Below, one piece after another: positions 49,843 to 59,073 of a stretch of 64,000 nucleotides of DNA. This stretch comes from Lachnospiraceae bacterium (GTDB lineage Bacteria > Bacillota > Clostridia > Lachnospirales > Lachnospiraceae): the NCBI GenBank assembly GCA_003979345.1, contig RYVZ01000002.1, positions 1 to 64,000 of the forward strand, written 5' to 3'. The position numbers and the translations under genes are program-made. How positions within the stretch are numbered: the first letter of the stretch is position 1; each line of letters starts with the position of its first letter. Below the pieces are notes generated by a model. It did not search any database and was not told the DNA's origin. It was given only the letters and a program-made list of their open reading frames with translations.

Positions 49843-52203
49843 ATGGAAGCATACTGGTTTATCATCCGGAATAATATCATAAAGAAAAAGAGGGATGTCG
49901 CGGTTTTGGTCTTTTTGATCGCGCTTGCGGCGTTGCTGCTCTATACAAGTGTATCCGTGTTTGCAGGAATGAACACGATGCTCGACCGTGCATATGACCG
50001 GGCGCATACGGCGGATCTTATATACATCTGCAATCAGAGTGAAGAACAGATCAGAGAGATCTTTCTTGAGCAGGAAGAGGTTGAGGAGTATGAATCGTCG
50101 GAATGTCTCTTTTTTGTCAATGCTGATTTCAGGGGACAGGAAGACGAAGAGTCGAGACAGACGATGTTTATTCTCAGCAGGATCGGGGAGGCACGTACGA
50201 TCTCGACGCTGGCGGGCGCCGAGAATGCGGCAGTGCGCGAGGACAGTATTTTACTGCCGTATTATCTGAAGGCGGTCGGCGGATTTCGTGTAGGCGATAC
50301 GTTTTATCTGACGGTCGGCGGTGTGGAGTATTCGTTTTATGTAGCGGGCTTCGTGGAAGATCCGATGTTTGCAACGCCGCTCAACGTCAATGCATATAGC
50401 TGTTATGTGAGCGGCGCGCGGATGGATCAGATGTTGGAAACCAATGACATGGCGCGGGCGGCGCGCGCGGTCTGGCATCGTGTGAGGCTTTATGGGGAAC
50501 GCCCGGACAGCTTAAAATTTGACCATAAAATGTCTCAGATTCTGGTGGAGGAACTGCCGGAACTTACCAATTCCATCAATCTGGGGACGTCCTGGAGGAC
50601 GATGAAAGGAGGAGTGGCCATGCTGTCGAAGATCAGCATGGGTGTCATGCTTATTTTTTCCCTCCTGCTCATGGTAGTCGCGCTGATCATCGTACGCTTC
50701 AGTATCCATAATTTTATGGAAATGAACCGCAAAAATACGGGCATTCTGCAGGCGGCAGGCTATACGACGAAGCAGCTTGGGCGGTCTGTCATGCTGGAGA
50801 TGACATGCATCACGCTTGCAGCTTCGCTCGTGGGAATTTTGCTGGGTACGCTGGGGAGCAGTCTGGTAGGAAGTATTCAGGGCATGATGCTCGGTCTTAG
50901 CTGGAGTCAGACATTTCATGCCGGTGCGGCGCTTGTGACAATGGCGGGACTTCTATTTTTGGTATCCGGCACGGCGTGGCTGTGCGGGCGGGCTTATCGG
51001 AAGACTTCGGTTCTGGAAGCACTTCGGGGCGGCATTTCCACACACAATTTCAAGCGGAATCATTTTCCGTTTGAAAAGAGCAGGCTTCCGAAAGCGCTTG
51101 TGCTTGCGGGCAAGAATCTGTTCGGGGAAAAAGGAAAAACGCTGTCGGTATTCTGTATTGTAACACTGCTTTCTTTTGCCATGTGTACGGGGTTCGGCCT
51201 GTATGAAAATTTTGCGCTCCGCACGGAAAACCTGTTAAAGATCGTTGGTCTGGAAGCCGGGGATATTTTGGTTACCGGTGAGGACGTGGAGCAGGCAGGA
51301 TCACAGCTCGCCGATTGGGAAGGGATCGAGAGCGTGCTCTTTTACGGAAATACGTCGATCCATATGGAAAGCGCGGATGCAGAGACCGAGGTAACCTGCG
51401 ATTATTGGCGTGATCCGGAAGCGCTGCACAATGAAATGATCGTCAAAGGGCGCCTGCCCGAATTTGAAAATGAGATTGTGATAACGACGAACATTGCAAA
51501 ACGCCTAAACGTGAAGGTGGGAGATACCATCTATGTGTCAGAAAGCGGGGAACGCCTTGCTTATGTGGTCTGCGGCATCGATCAGAAAATGAATAACATG
51601 GGATTGAAGGCGATGATGTCGGAAACGGGTGTAAGGCGCTTAAATCCGGGTATAGTGCCGGCACAGGTGTTCTGCTATCTGGACGATGGCGTAACGGTTG
51701 AAGAAATGTCGGCGCGCATCCTTGAGGTATTCCCTGAACTGTCCGTGGCGGATTCCGCAAAACAGGTAGAGAATACGATGAAAAGCATCGTATCCGTCAT
51801 GAAGGCGATCTGCGTGTTATTTGTACTGATCACATTGTTTGTGGTCGTGCTCGTGGAAGTGCTGCTGATCAAATCAAAGCTGATCAAGGAACGCCGCAAT
51901 TTCGGGGTTCAGAAAGCGCTTGGTTTTACGACGCCGCAGCTGATCGTACAGACAATGCTGATCAATCTGCCGGTGATCGGGGCGGGAGCGCTTTTAGGAG
52001 CCGTGCTCAGTAGATTTTTGTTTGAGCCGTTTGTGGTCATTGCGCTTTCTTTCTGCGGCATCAGACAGGCAAATTCGAACGTATCCCCAATATGGATGCT
52101 CGTGACGGTCGCAGGGGTCCTGCTTGTTGCGCTCGCCGCATCGTTCTTATCCTCCGTCAGAATACGAAAAATCGATCCGGTCAGCATGCTGACGGAGGAA
52201 TAG
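49843..52203 (+). CDS. ABC permease with two FtsX domains
   Basis: This 786-residue permease has an N-terminal membrane helix, a large external domain, three helices around residue 260-390, a fourth near 430, a second external domain and three C-terminal helices (about 635-780). The FtsX signature (MAICVLFVLITLFVVVLVEV-type) occurs twice. Such proteins act in cell-envelope stress, cell-wall peptide sensing or lipoprotein release. The topology fits MacB/FtsX-type but is larger than BceB. The ATG at 49843 is preferred over a GTG nine bases earlier. Confidence 0.88.
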   Translation: MEAYWFIIRNNIIKKKRDVAVLVFLIALAALLLYTSVSVFAGMNTMLDRAYDRAHTADLIYICNQSEEQIREIFLEQEEVEEYESSECLFFVNADFRGQEDEESRQTMFILSRIGEARTISTLAGAENAAVREDSILLPYYLKAVGGFRVGDTFYLTVGGVEYSFYVAGFVEDPMFATPLNVNAYSCYVSGARMDQMLETNDMARAARAVWHRVRLYGERPDSLKFDHKMSQILVEELPELTNSINLGTSWRTMKGGVAMLSKISMGVMLIFSLLLMVVALIIVRFSIHNFMEMNRKNTGILQAAGYTTKQLGRSVMLEMTCITLAASLVGILLGTLGSSLVGSIQGMMLGLSWSQTFHAGAALVTMAGLLFLVSGTAWLCGRAYRKTSVLEALRGGISTHNFKRNHFPFEKSRLPKALVLAGKNLFGEKGKTLSVFCIVTLLSFAMCTGFGLYENFALRTENLLKIVGLEAGDILVTGEDVEQAGSQLADWEGIESVLFYGNTSIHMESADAETEVTCDYWRDPEALHNEMIVKGRLPEFENEIVITTNIAKRLNVKVGDTIYVSESGERLAYVVCGIDQKMNNMGLKAMMSETGVRRLNPGIVPAQVFCYLDDGVTVEEMSARILEVFPELSVADSAKQVENTMKSIVSVMKAICVLFVLITLFVVVLVEVLLIKSKLIKERRNFGVQKALGFTTPQLIVQTMLINLPVIGAGALLGAVLSRFLFEPFVVIALSFCGIRQANSNVSPIWMLVTVAGVLLVALAASFLSSVRIRKIDPVSMLTEE

Positions 52204-52343
52204 GCTGGAGCTTATCAGAAAAGCCGGTTACATATAAAATGTTAATTTCAGCGGATTGTTTGGGAAAGGAGCAGGATACCATGAGCAGCGGGAAAAAAAT
52301 TTAGAAAGCAGCAGACACCACGGTCACAGCAGGAGCAAACTGA

Positions 52344-52377
52344 GAAACCGGCGATCTGAAAACAGACTGCCGGTTTC
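52344..52377 (+). terminator. Hairpin after the ABC permease gene
   Basis: GAAACCGGC pairs with GCCGGTTTC, with TCTG and CAGA pairing inside. Only TTC follows, so the U tract is poor. Confidence 0.5.
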
Positions 52378-52670
52378 TTCAACGTTAAAAGATTGTAAGA
52401 TCTTCGCCGGAAAATCCCATAGCTTCGGCTGCGCCCAAAAAAGCAGACTGCGCTTTACGGATTGCCTATGCAGAGGCATTACTTAAAACCGCCTCTCCGT
52501 CCTGCTTTTGGTAAATTCATAAAAGCCATCCTTTCCTTCCCTGTCGCCTACTTGCGCGAAAACCACTTTTTTGATAAACTGGATAAGGTTGCTGATCGTG
52601 GTTTTAGCAAACAGGATGATAAATGCCAAAGTGACTTTTAGGTCTTCCGCATTTGTTAAAGAGGAAACGC
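52378..52670. other. Gap without an assured gene
   Basis: No gene is certain here. A minus-strand frame (52483 to about 52660) reads LKVTLAFIILFAKTTISNLI and ends FYEFTKSRTERRF, which looks protein-like but lacks a good start and ribosome site. It could be a small protein or a remnant. Confidence 0.3.
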
Positions 52671-53258
52671 ATGACGGAGAATGAAACAGATTGCGGCGCA
52701 AACGGACAACTGCATAGGGACGGCGGCGCGGGAGCGGACGTTTCAGTCAAAATGAGCCGTGAATTTGGGCAGGCGCTGTCCGATTTTACGTTCGATATGG
52801 CTTGCGGAGGTGCGATCCGTCATCTTGCAGGGCTTGGCTTTACGGCGAAAGAGGTTCATGAGCGTTTGAGCTTTCCGGTATCGTTTGAGCGGGTCAGGCA
52901 GGCGTACACGAAGTATCTGCTCGATGCGGGAGTCTTGTTGAGAGAACCGCCTGAGGGCAGAGGTGCGGCGCGCCAAAAGATATATGTCTATGTACAGGAA
53001 GAAGGAAAATACGGCAAAAAGAGTTTCCGCCGCGTGGAAAAAGAACCGGAAGCGGAAGATTGCGGGGAACGTGTCTATGCCGCCTGTGATTTCGGCAGAC
53101 TGAAAACGCCGGAAGACTTTGCGGCGCTTGGGCTTGACCCAAAGCAGCGGGAATATCTGGAAGGAATCTGTTGGGATTCACAGACGATGTATCATCTGAT
53201 GAACGACAGGATGCGCGATATTGCAAAAGTGCTTGCCATGCGATTATTCAAAATGTGA
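52671..53258 (+). CDS. Unknown protein upstream of the CASTOR/POLLUX-like channel
   Basis: I do not recognise this 195-residue protein. A hydrophilic start (NETDCGANGQLHRDGGAGAD) precedes a helical part (SREFGQALSDFTFDMACGGA, then IRHLAGLGFTAKEVHERLSF) resembling a helix-turn-helix fold, and the C-terminus is helical (YLEGICWDSQTMYHLMNDRM). No membrane segment is present. The ATG at 52671 follows AGAGGAAACGC. It ends 22 bases before the channel gene, so the two are probably one operon and may work together. Confidence 0.65.
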   Translation: MTENETDCGANGQLHRDGGAGADVSVKMSREFGQALSDFTFDMACGGAIRHLAGLGFTAKEVHERLSFPVSFERVRQAYTKYLLDAGVLLREPPEGRGAARQKIYVYVQEEGKYGKKSFRRVEKEPEAEDCGERVYAACDFGRLKTPEDFAALGLDPKQREYLEGICWDSQTMYHLMNDRMRDIAKVLAMRLFKM

Positions 53259-53280
53259 AAAGACACATTGGAGGGGGATT

Positions 53281-55206
53281 ATGGACGGCAGGAAAAGAAG
53301 ACCGAAGTGGGTCAAAAAATTAAATTATGAATTTGATAAATACATGTCGAAGGGTGTGGGCGCGCAGTTTGTCATGCTGCTGATCGCCGCGTTCCTCATT
53401 GTATTGTTTTTTGGGATCGCAGGCTCTTCCTTTGATAATGAGGAGACTACGGCGGGCGGCGTGTGGAGCAGCCTCATGCACCTGATCGATCAGGGAACGA
53501 TCACGGCTGACGGAACGGCAAACAAGCCGCTGCTTGCGCTGATGCTGGTCGTCACGCTCTGCGGCATGGTCTTGATGGGTGCTTTGATCGGAATCATCGG
53601 CAGCGCGCTTGACCGCAAAATGTCCGATCTGCGCAGGGGACATTCTCAGATCATTGAAAAAGACCATACGGTTATTATTGGGTTTGATTCGAATATTTTT
53701 TCCATATTGGAAGAAATGGTCGAGGCGAACGCGAATCAGCCGCGCGGCTGCGTCGTTGTGCTGGACGATGTGGACAAAGAGGAGATGGAGCAGGCGATTC
53801 GCGAGCATTTTAAGGGTGAGGGGTTCCGCACGACGGAGATCATATGCCGTAAGGGAAAGCCGACGCAGGAGAGCCTCTTTGAAATGGCGTCTTTAGAGAT
53901 GGCGAAAGCGGTCATTGTCAATAATGATAATGATTTTTATGTGCTGCGGATCCTTCTTTCCGTGACTGCATATCTCAAACAAAAGAGGGGGACCATGAAG
54001 GGCAGGGGACCGAATATCACGACGCTGCTCCATAATAAGCGGAGTATTGAGGCGGCACAGATCGCGACCGAGGAGTTTCGTTCCCAGACTGAAATCCTGT
54101 ATTTTGAAGATCTGCTTGCGCGCATCATGGCGCAGGTGTGCAGGCAGCCGGGGCTTTCCCTTGTGCTTGCCGAGGTGTTCAGCTATCAGAAATCGGAGCT
54201 ATATTTCGAGGCACATTATAAGGACGGGAGCAAATTTGTCTGCGAGGATACGCTGTTTGGCGATTTGATCAACCGTTTTGAGAATGCGGTGCTTGTGGGT
54301 GTCCGCAGAAACGGCGAAAAAAAGGAGATCCTTATCAATCCCGAAAATGACATCGTGATCCATCCTGAGGACGATTTGGTGCTGCTTTCGGACGACGACG
54401 GGGAGGTTGTTGCATTTGATGAGAGCCGTCCGCTGCCCGACGAGAGCCATCTTGCCAATGTGATTCCGCTGGAAGACCGGAAGGAACTGCATGTGCTCGT
54501 GCTTGACTGGAATCTGGCGCTCAGGGACATCCTGCGCGGGCTGGATGATTTTGTAAAGAAAGGTTCGACTGTGCTGATCGCCTCCGACCGCGACTATGAT
54601 GTGAGTGAGGTACAGCCGTTACTGGAATATATTGACGTTGCATTTATACAATGCGATATTTTTGAGCCGGAAATTCTCAGCAGTCTTGTGAATGAGAAAG
54701 TGCCCGGTATCACAAATGTACTTCTCGTCTGTGAGGACGGGATTCCCGAGGAGGAAGCGGACGCACAGACGGCGATGCTTCTTCTGCATCTGCGCAGTCT
54801 GGTCGAGAAATTTCCGGGAAAGATCAATGTGACGAGTGAGGTAACGATCGCAGAAGACCAGCAGCTTTTGAAAATTGCAAAGGTCAACGATTTCATTGTC
54901 GGCAGTGAGATCGCGAACCGGATCATGGCGCAGGTATCTAACGAACTGGATCTGCATGTGATCTTCCGTGAGCTTTTGCAGTCCGAAGGATCGGAGATCT
55001 ATATGAAACCGGCGGGAAATTATGTGAAGCTCGGAGAACCGATCTCGTTTGCGGCGATCACGAAGATTGTCAGGGATAATGCGGAAGTGGCGATGGGATG
55101 GAAGCTGAATGCGGACGATGATGTGACCTTAAATCCGTCCAAGCATGATATGGTAACGTTCGGAGAGGACGATACACTGGTGATCTTATCGCTGGGAGAA
55201 GAATAA
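53281..55206 (+). CDS. CASTOR/POLLUX-like ion channel with RCK domains
   Basis: This 641-residue protein has two N-terminal membrane helices (about 29-49 and 85-108) around a short pore region, then two RCK-type Rossmann units with dinucleotide-like motifs (DHTVIIGFDSNIFSILEEMV and HVLVLDWNLALRDILRGLDD). This matches the family of plant CASTOR and POLLUX/DMI1, ligand-gated cation channels. The pore lacks a TVGYG-type potassium filter (TTAGGVWSSLMHL stands there). The ion and ligand are unknown. The ATG at 53281 follows GGAGGGGG. Confidence 0.85.
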   Translation: MDGRKRRPKWVKKLNYEFDKYMSKGVGAQFVMLLIAAFLIVLFFGIAGSSFDNEETTAGGVWSSLMHLIDQGTITADGTANKPLLALMLVVTLCGMVLMGALIGIIGSALDRKMSDLRRGHSQIIEKDHTVIIGFDSNIFSILEEMVEANANQPRGCVVVLDDVDKEEMEQAIREHFKGEGFRTTEIICRKGKPTQESLFEMASLEMAKAVIVNNDNDFYVLRILLSVTAYLKQKRGTMKGRGPNITTLLHNKRSIEAAQIATEEFRSQTEILYFEDLLARIMAQVCRQPGLSLVLAEVFSYQKSELYFEAHYKDGSKFVCEDTLFGDLINRFENAVLVGVRRNGEKKEILINPENDIVIHPEDDLVLLSDDDGEVVAFDESRPLPDESHLANVIPLEDRKELHVLVLDWNLALRDILRGLDDFVKKGSTVLIASDRDYDVSEVQPLLEYIDVAFIQCDIFEPEILSSLVNEKVPGITNVLLVCEDGIPEEEADAQTAMLLLHLRSLVEKFPGKINVTSEVTIAEDQQLLKIAKVNDFIVGSEIANRIMAQVSNELDLHVIFRELLQSEGSEIYMKPAGNYVKLGEPISFAAITKIVRDNAEVAMGWKLNADDDVTLNPSKHDMVTFGEDDTLVILSLGEE

Positions 55207-55219
55207 AAAAGAGTTTTCA

Positions 55220-55242
55220 AAGAATTCCTAAAGGGAATTCTT
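55220..55242 (+). terminator. Hairpin after the channel gene
   Basis: AAGAATTCC pairs with GGAATTCTT across a 5-base loop. The U tract is weak (CATGG follows). Confidence 0.35.
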
Positions 55243-55306
55243 CATGGATTCAAAATCCCTATAAGGAAAAGAGAAGAATAAAGACATGCGTCAAGGAGGC
55301 AGGAAT

Positions 55307-57220
55307 ATGGCATGGTATGATGAGGCAGTATTTTATCACATTTATCCGCTGGGACTCACGGGAGCCCCGACAGAAAATACGTATGGGGAGCCGGTACACC
55401 GGTTAAATACGCTGCTCCCGTGGATCACGCACATAAGGGAGATCGGGTGCAACGCGCTGTATATCGGGCCGCTGTTTGAATCCGTAGGGCATGGTTATGA
55501 GACGACGGATTATAAGAAGCTTGACTCAAGACTCGGAGATAATGAGGACTTGAAGGCATTTGTGAAAGCGTGCCATGAAAACGGTGTCAGGGTTATTTTT
55601 GACGGTGTGTTCAATCATGTCGGGCGTGATTTTTTTGCGTTTCAGGATGTAAAGACAAACAGGGAAAATTCTGCGTATAAGGACTGGTTTTGCAACGTCA
55701 ATTTTTGGGGAAACAACGAGTACAACGACGGATTTTCCTATGATAACTGGGGCGGCTATAATCTGCTTGTTAAATTGAACCAGCGTAATCCTGCCGTAAG
55801 AGATTATATTTGTGATGTGATCCGGTTCTGGGTACGGGAGTTTGATGTGGACGGTATCCGGCTTGATGCAGCGGATGTGCTGGATTTTGAATTCATGCGC
55901 ACACTGCGGGGCGTTGCTAATGAGGTAAAACCGGAATTCTGGCTGATGGGAGAAGTCATTCACGGAGATTATACCCGCTGGGTCAACGAGGGAACGCTGC
56001 ATTCCGTGACGAATTATCATCTGCACAAGGCGCTCTATTCGGGTCATAACGACCACAATTATTTTGAGATCGCGCATACGGTAACACGTCTGTACGGTAT
56101 GGGCGGTAACCGTCCGGACGGGCTGAAGCTTTATAACTTTGTGGATAATCATGATGTAGAGCGCATTTATACGAAGCTGAACAATAAGGCGCATTATGCG
56201 CCGGTCCATGTGCTGCTCTATACGCTTCCCGGCGTGCCGAGCGTCTATTACGGCTCGGAGTTCGGGATTGAGGGCAAAAAAGAAAAATTCTCGGACGCGT
56301 CCCTGCGCCCGGCACTTTCGCTGGACGATTACAAGGATGCGTTGAACAATAACGCCTGCACAAAGCTGACCGCTGCGCTCGGCCATATCAGACAGGCGTC
56401 AAAGGCGCTGTCGTACGGTGATTATCAGCAGCTTCTTTTGACGAACAGGCAGTATGCATTTTCAAGAAATACACAGGACGAGACGGCAATCGTGACGGTC
56501 AACAACGACGACAGCGATTATGTGATGACGGTTCCCTGCGGAAACCATACCGTGTTTTATGGCATGTTGACAGGACAGGAGGTGTCCGCCGTGAACGGGA
56601 CCATCTGCGTCAATGTTAAGGCAAATTCCGGCGAGATCTGGCTGACGAATGCGGATAAGCTCTTTGTGGCGGATCCCGCGGGCGGGGAGGCCAGTGCTCT
56701 TGTAACAGATGGCGGAAAAGATGATGCACAGGGTCAGCAGGGGAAGACAGAGCAGGGAACAACGGATGGGATGAAAGTAAAAACAGAAGCGGAAGAAGAG
56801 AGGGATCAGGCGGAAACAGACCGGACGCGGCAGAACTGTGGAATGGAAGCAGGAACGGGAGGAATGGGTGCGGGATCATGCGGAGACCGTACGGAACTGC
56901 CGGAAACCTGCACGGAAGCCGGAAATACGAAAGGAGCCGGATATGAGCAGCAGGGCAATGCGAAAGACACCGGATGCGAACAGCCGGGTAATACGAAAGG
57001 CGCCGGATATGAGCAGCAGGGCAATGCCAATGACGAAGCGCACGAGGCGATGGACCGGGCACTGGACGAAGCATTTGAGCGCGGCAAAATTGCCGGTCTG
57101 CAGGAAGCAATTCTCGCCATTATGGAACGGAACGGGAATGTGACGGACAGAATGAGACAGGATGTTTATGATAATGTGTATCATGATTCTCTTGTGAACT
57201 GGGTGAAGAGTTTTCGATAG
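55307..57220 (+). CDS. GH13 alpha-amylase family enzyme
   Basis: This 637-residue enzyme has the GH13 barrel with catalytic Asp187 (GIRLDAADV), Glu216 (LMGEVIHG) and Asp283 (FVDNHDVER), and DGVFNHVGRDF earlier. It has no signal peptide and should act in the cytosol on maltodextrin or a related glucan. After the barrel and a beta domain comes a hydrophilic repeat-rich stretch (about residues 460-590, with units such as GAGYEQQGN) before a helical tail (ERGKIAGLQEAILAIMERNG). The ATG at 55307 follows AAGGAGG. Confidence 0.9.
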   Translation: MAWYDEAVFYHIYPLGLTGAPTENTYGEPVHRLNTLLPWITHIREIGCNALYIGPLFESVGHGYETTDYKKLDSRLGDNEDLKAFVKACHENGVRVIFDGVFNHVGRDFFAFQDVKTNRENSAYKDWFCNVNFWGNNEYNDGFSYDNWGGYNLLVKLNQRNPAVRDYICDVIRFWVREFDVDGIRLDAADVLDFEFMRTLRGVANEVKPEFWLMGEVIHGDYTRWVNEGTLHSVTNYHLHKALYSGHNDHNYFEIAHTVTRLYGMGGNRPDGLKLYNFVDNHDVERIYTKLNNKAHYAPVHVLLYTLPGVPSVYYGSEFGIEGKKEKFSDASLRPALSLDDYKDALNNNACTKLTAALGHIRQASKALSYGDYQQLLLTNRQYAFSRNTQDETAIVTVNNDDSDYVMTVPCGNHTVFYGMLTGQEVSAVNGTICVNVKANSGEIWLTNADKLFVADPAGGEASALVTDGGKDDAQGQQGKTEQGTTDGMKVKTEAEEERDQAETDRTRQNCGMEAGTGGMGAGSCGDRTELPETCTEAGNTKGAGYEQQGNAKDTGCEQPGNTKGAGYEQQGNANDEAHEAMDRALDEAFERGKIAGLQEAILAIMERNGNVTDRMRQDVYDNVYHDSLVNWVKSFR

Positions 57221-57324
57221 AGAGACGGCGGTCAGAGCGTTTTTACGAAAAACGGCAGTAACCGCAGACACAGGGAATGCGGGGCGACACCGATAGTCAT
57301 GCATAAATAAAAGGGGGCAATGCA

Positions 57325-59031
57325 ATGAGATATAGAAATCCTGTGATATCCGGTTTTTATCCGGACCCAAGCGTATGTGCCGCAAACGGGAAATATTATA
57401 TGGTGTGCAGTTCGTTTCAATATTTTCCGGGCGTACCGCTGTTTGAAAGCGGGGATTTGGTGAACTGGAAGCAGATCGGGTATGTGTTGACCCGGAAAAG
57501 TCAGATCATGTTGGAAAAAGTCAGCAGTTCCGGCGGTGTTTTTGCTCCGACGATCCGTTATCATGAAGGCCGTTTTTATATGGTCACGACGAATGACAGC
57601 ACACATCAGAACTTTTATGTCTATACGGACGATATTTATAAAGAATGGTCCGAGCCAGTCTATGTAGCACAGGGTGGGATCGATCCGTCGCTTTATTTTG
57701 AAGACGGACATGCTTATTTTATGAGCAATGGCTGTGACGATAAAGGCAGGCAGGGCGTGACCCAGTGCGAGATCGATCTTGCGACGGGTAAAAAATTATC
57801 GGAAAGCAGATGTATCTGGCAGGGAACGGGCGGGCGTTATCTGGAGAGCCCGCATATGTACCGGATCGGGAATGATTACTATTTAATGGCGGCAGAGGGA
57901 GGTACGGAGTACGGACATATGATCACCTACGCCCGCGGAGAGAGCGTATGGGGGCCGTTTGAAGGATATGCAGATAATCCTGTGCTGACGAACCGTAATA
58001 AAGCGCCGTTTATCATTCAGGGTATCGGACACGGGGATCTGATTCAGGATCGTCATGGCGACTGGCATATTTTCTGTCTGGGATTCCGGCAGATGCATCT
58101 GTGGCGTCCCTATCATACGCTGGGGCGCGAAGTGTTTCTGATTCCGGTGCGCTTTGACGAGAGCGGGTGGTTCCAGGCAGGAATTGACGGGACAGCGGAT
58201 TTTGAATATGAGTTAAAGGGAACATTTTCGCAGCAGATTCAAAAAGAATATACTTTTGAGAATACGGATTTCGGAGTCGAGTGGTGTTATCTGCGGCATC
58301 CTGACGAGAGCAGATATGAACTTTCCGGAGACCGTGCGGTGTTGTACGGCAGCAGGAATACACTGGATGATACTGCGTCGCCGACATTTATTGCCATGCG
58401 GCAGAAGGAGTTTGCGTTCACGCTTTCTATCCGCCTGAACATGCAGGAGACGGCGGAACGCGGGGAAGACACGACAGGTTCCGGACTGGGGACGGACATA
58501 GCTGGTATGGAAAGCGGGGAAGATACGGCAGGTTCCGGACTGGGGGCGGACATGGCTGATGCGGAAAGCAGGGAAGGCGCGGTCAGTACGGAAAACGGGA
58601 AGGATGCACTCAGACCGGAGGCCGGGGTCACGCTGTATTCTTGTGAAAATGAACACTATGAGGCGGCGCTGAGAAAGCGGTGTGCGGACAGTGCGGGAGA
58701 AAAGGGAGCGGGGGCTTCTTCGTCAGGAAGCGGCACCGGATATGAAGTGATCCTGCGCCTGAATATCGGGGGTATCAAGCATATACAGACGGCGCTTCCG
58801 ATTCCGGGCGACAGCGCGAGGCTGGTCATAAAAGGTGAAAACACGGCGTATCACTTTTTTGTGGAAGCGGAGGAAAAAGAGCTTTATCTCGGCTCCGGCG
58901 AGGCAAAATATCTGTCAAGCGAAGTGGTTGAAGGTTTTACAGGCGTGATGATCGGCTGCTATGCTGTCGGAGACTGCAGGGCGGAGTTTACGGAGCTTAA
59001 GCTGAATTATGAGATGGCAGCAGGAATATAG
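57325..59031 (+). CDS. GH43 beta-xylosidase/arabinofuranosidase-like
   Basis: This 568-residue protein has the five-bladed GH43 fold with Asp14 (YPDPS), Asp120 (GGIDPSLYF) and Glu174 (YLESPHMY) at the usual positions, followed by a beta-sandwich domain typical of XynB-type enzymes. That domain is interrupted by hydrophilic repeats (ERGEDTTGSGLGTDIAGMES and kin, coded near 58455-58720). No signal peptide is present, so it would act on imported xylo- or arabino-oligosaccharides. Specificity is inference. The ATG at 57325 follows GGGGGC. Confidence 0.88.
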   Translation: MRYRNPVISGFYPDPSVCAANGKYYMVCSSFQYFPGVPLFESGDLVNWKQIGYVLTRKSQIMLEKVSSSGGVFAPTIRYHEGRFYMVTTNDSTHQNFYVYTDDIYKEWSEPVYVAQGGIDPSLYFEDGHAYFMSNGCDDKGRQGVTQCEIDLATGKKLSESRCIWQGTGGRYLESPHMYRIGNDYYLMAAEGGTEYGHMITYARGESVWGPFEGYADNPVLTNRNKAPFIIQGIGHGDLIQDRHGDWHIFCLGFRQMHLWRPYHTLGREVFLIPVRFDESGWFQAGIDGTADFEYELKGTFSQQIQKEYTFENTDFGVEWCYLRHPDESRYELSGDRAVLYGSRNTLDDTASPTFIAMRQKEFAFTLSIRLNMQETAERGEDTTGSGLGTDIAGMESGEDTAGSGLGADMADAESREGAVSTENGKDALRPEAGVTLYSCENEHYEAALRKRCADSAGEKGAGASSSGSGTGYEVILRLNIGGIKHIQTALPIPGDSARLVIKGENTAYHFFVEAEEKELYLGSGEAKYLSSEVVEGFTGVMIGCYAVGDCRAEFTELKLNYEMAAGI

Positions 59032-59032
59032 G

Positions 59033-59073
59033 GATTTAAGAGCGTGCGAAATCGCACGCAGACGGGAGCAAGG
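59033..59073 (+). repeat. Hairpin dispersed element, short copy 3
   Basis: GGATTTAAGA, hairpin GCGTGCGA-AA-TCGCACGC (59042-59059) and AGACGGGAGCA match the right half of the 5671-5740 element. Here too the GGGAG stands where the next gene needs its ribosome site (TTG at 59074). Confidence 0.65.

Noticed and set aside
52483..52701. Minus-strand frame ending FYEFTKSRTERRF
   Set aside because: It looks protein-like but overlaps the start of a better gene and lacks a start signal, so it is mentioned only as a gap note.
55526..56386. 286-codon minus-strand frame inside GH13
   Set aside because: The plus strand has all GH13 catalytic motifs in order, so the opposite frame is a shadow.
59044..59073. 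GTG start of the PF09818-type ATPase
   Set aside because: The codons lie inside the dispersed hairpin element and no ribosome site precedes them; TTG at 59074 is better placed.
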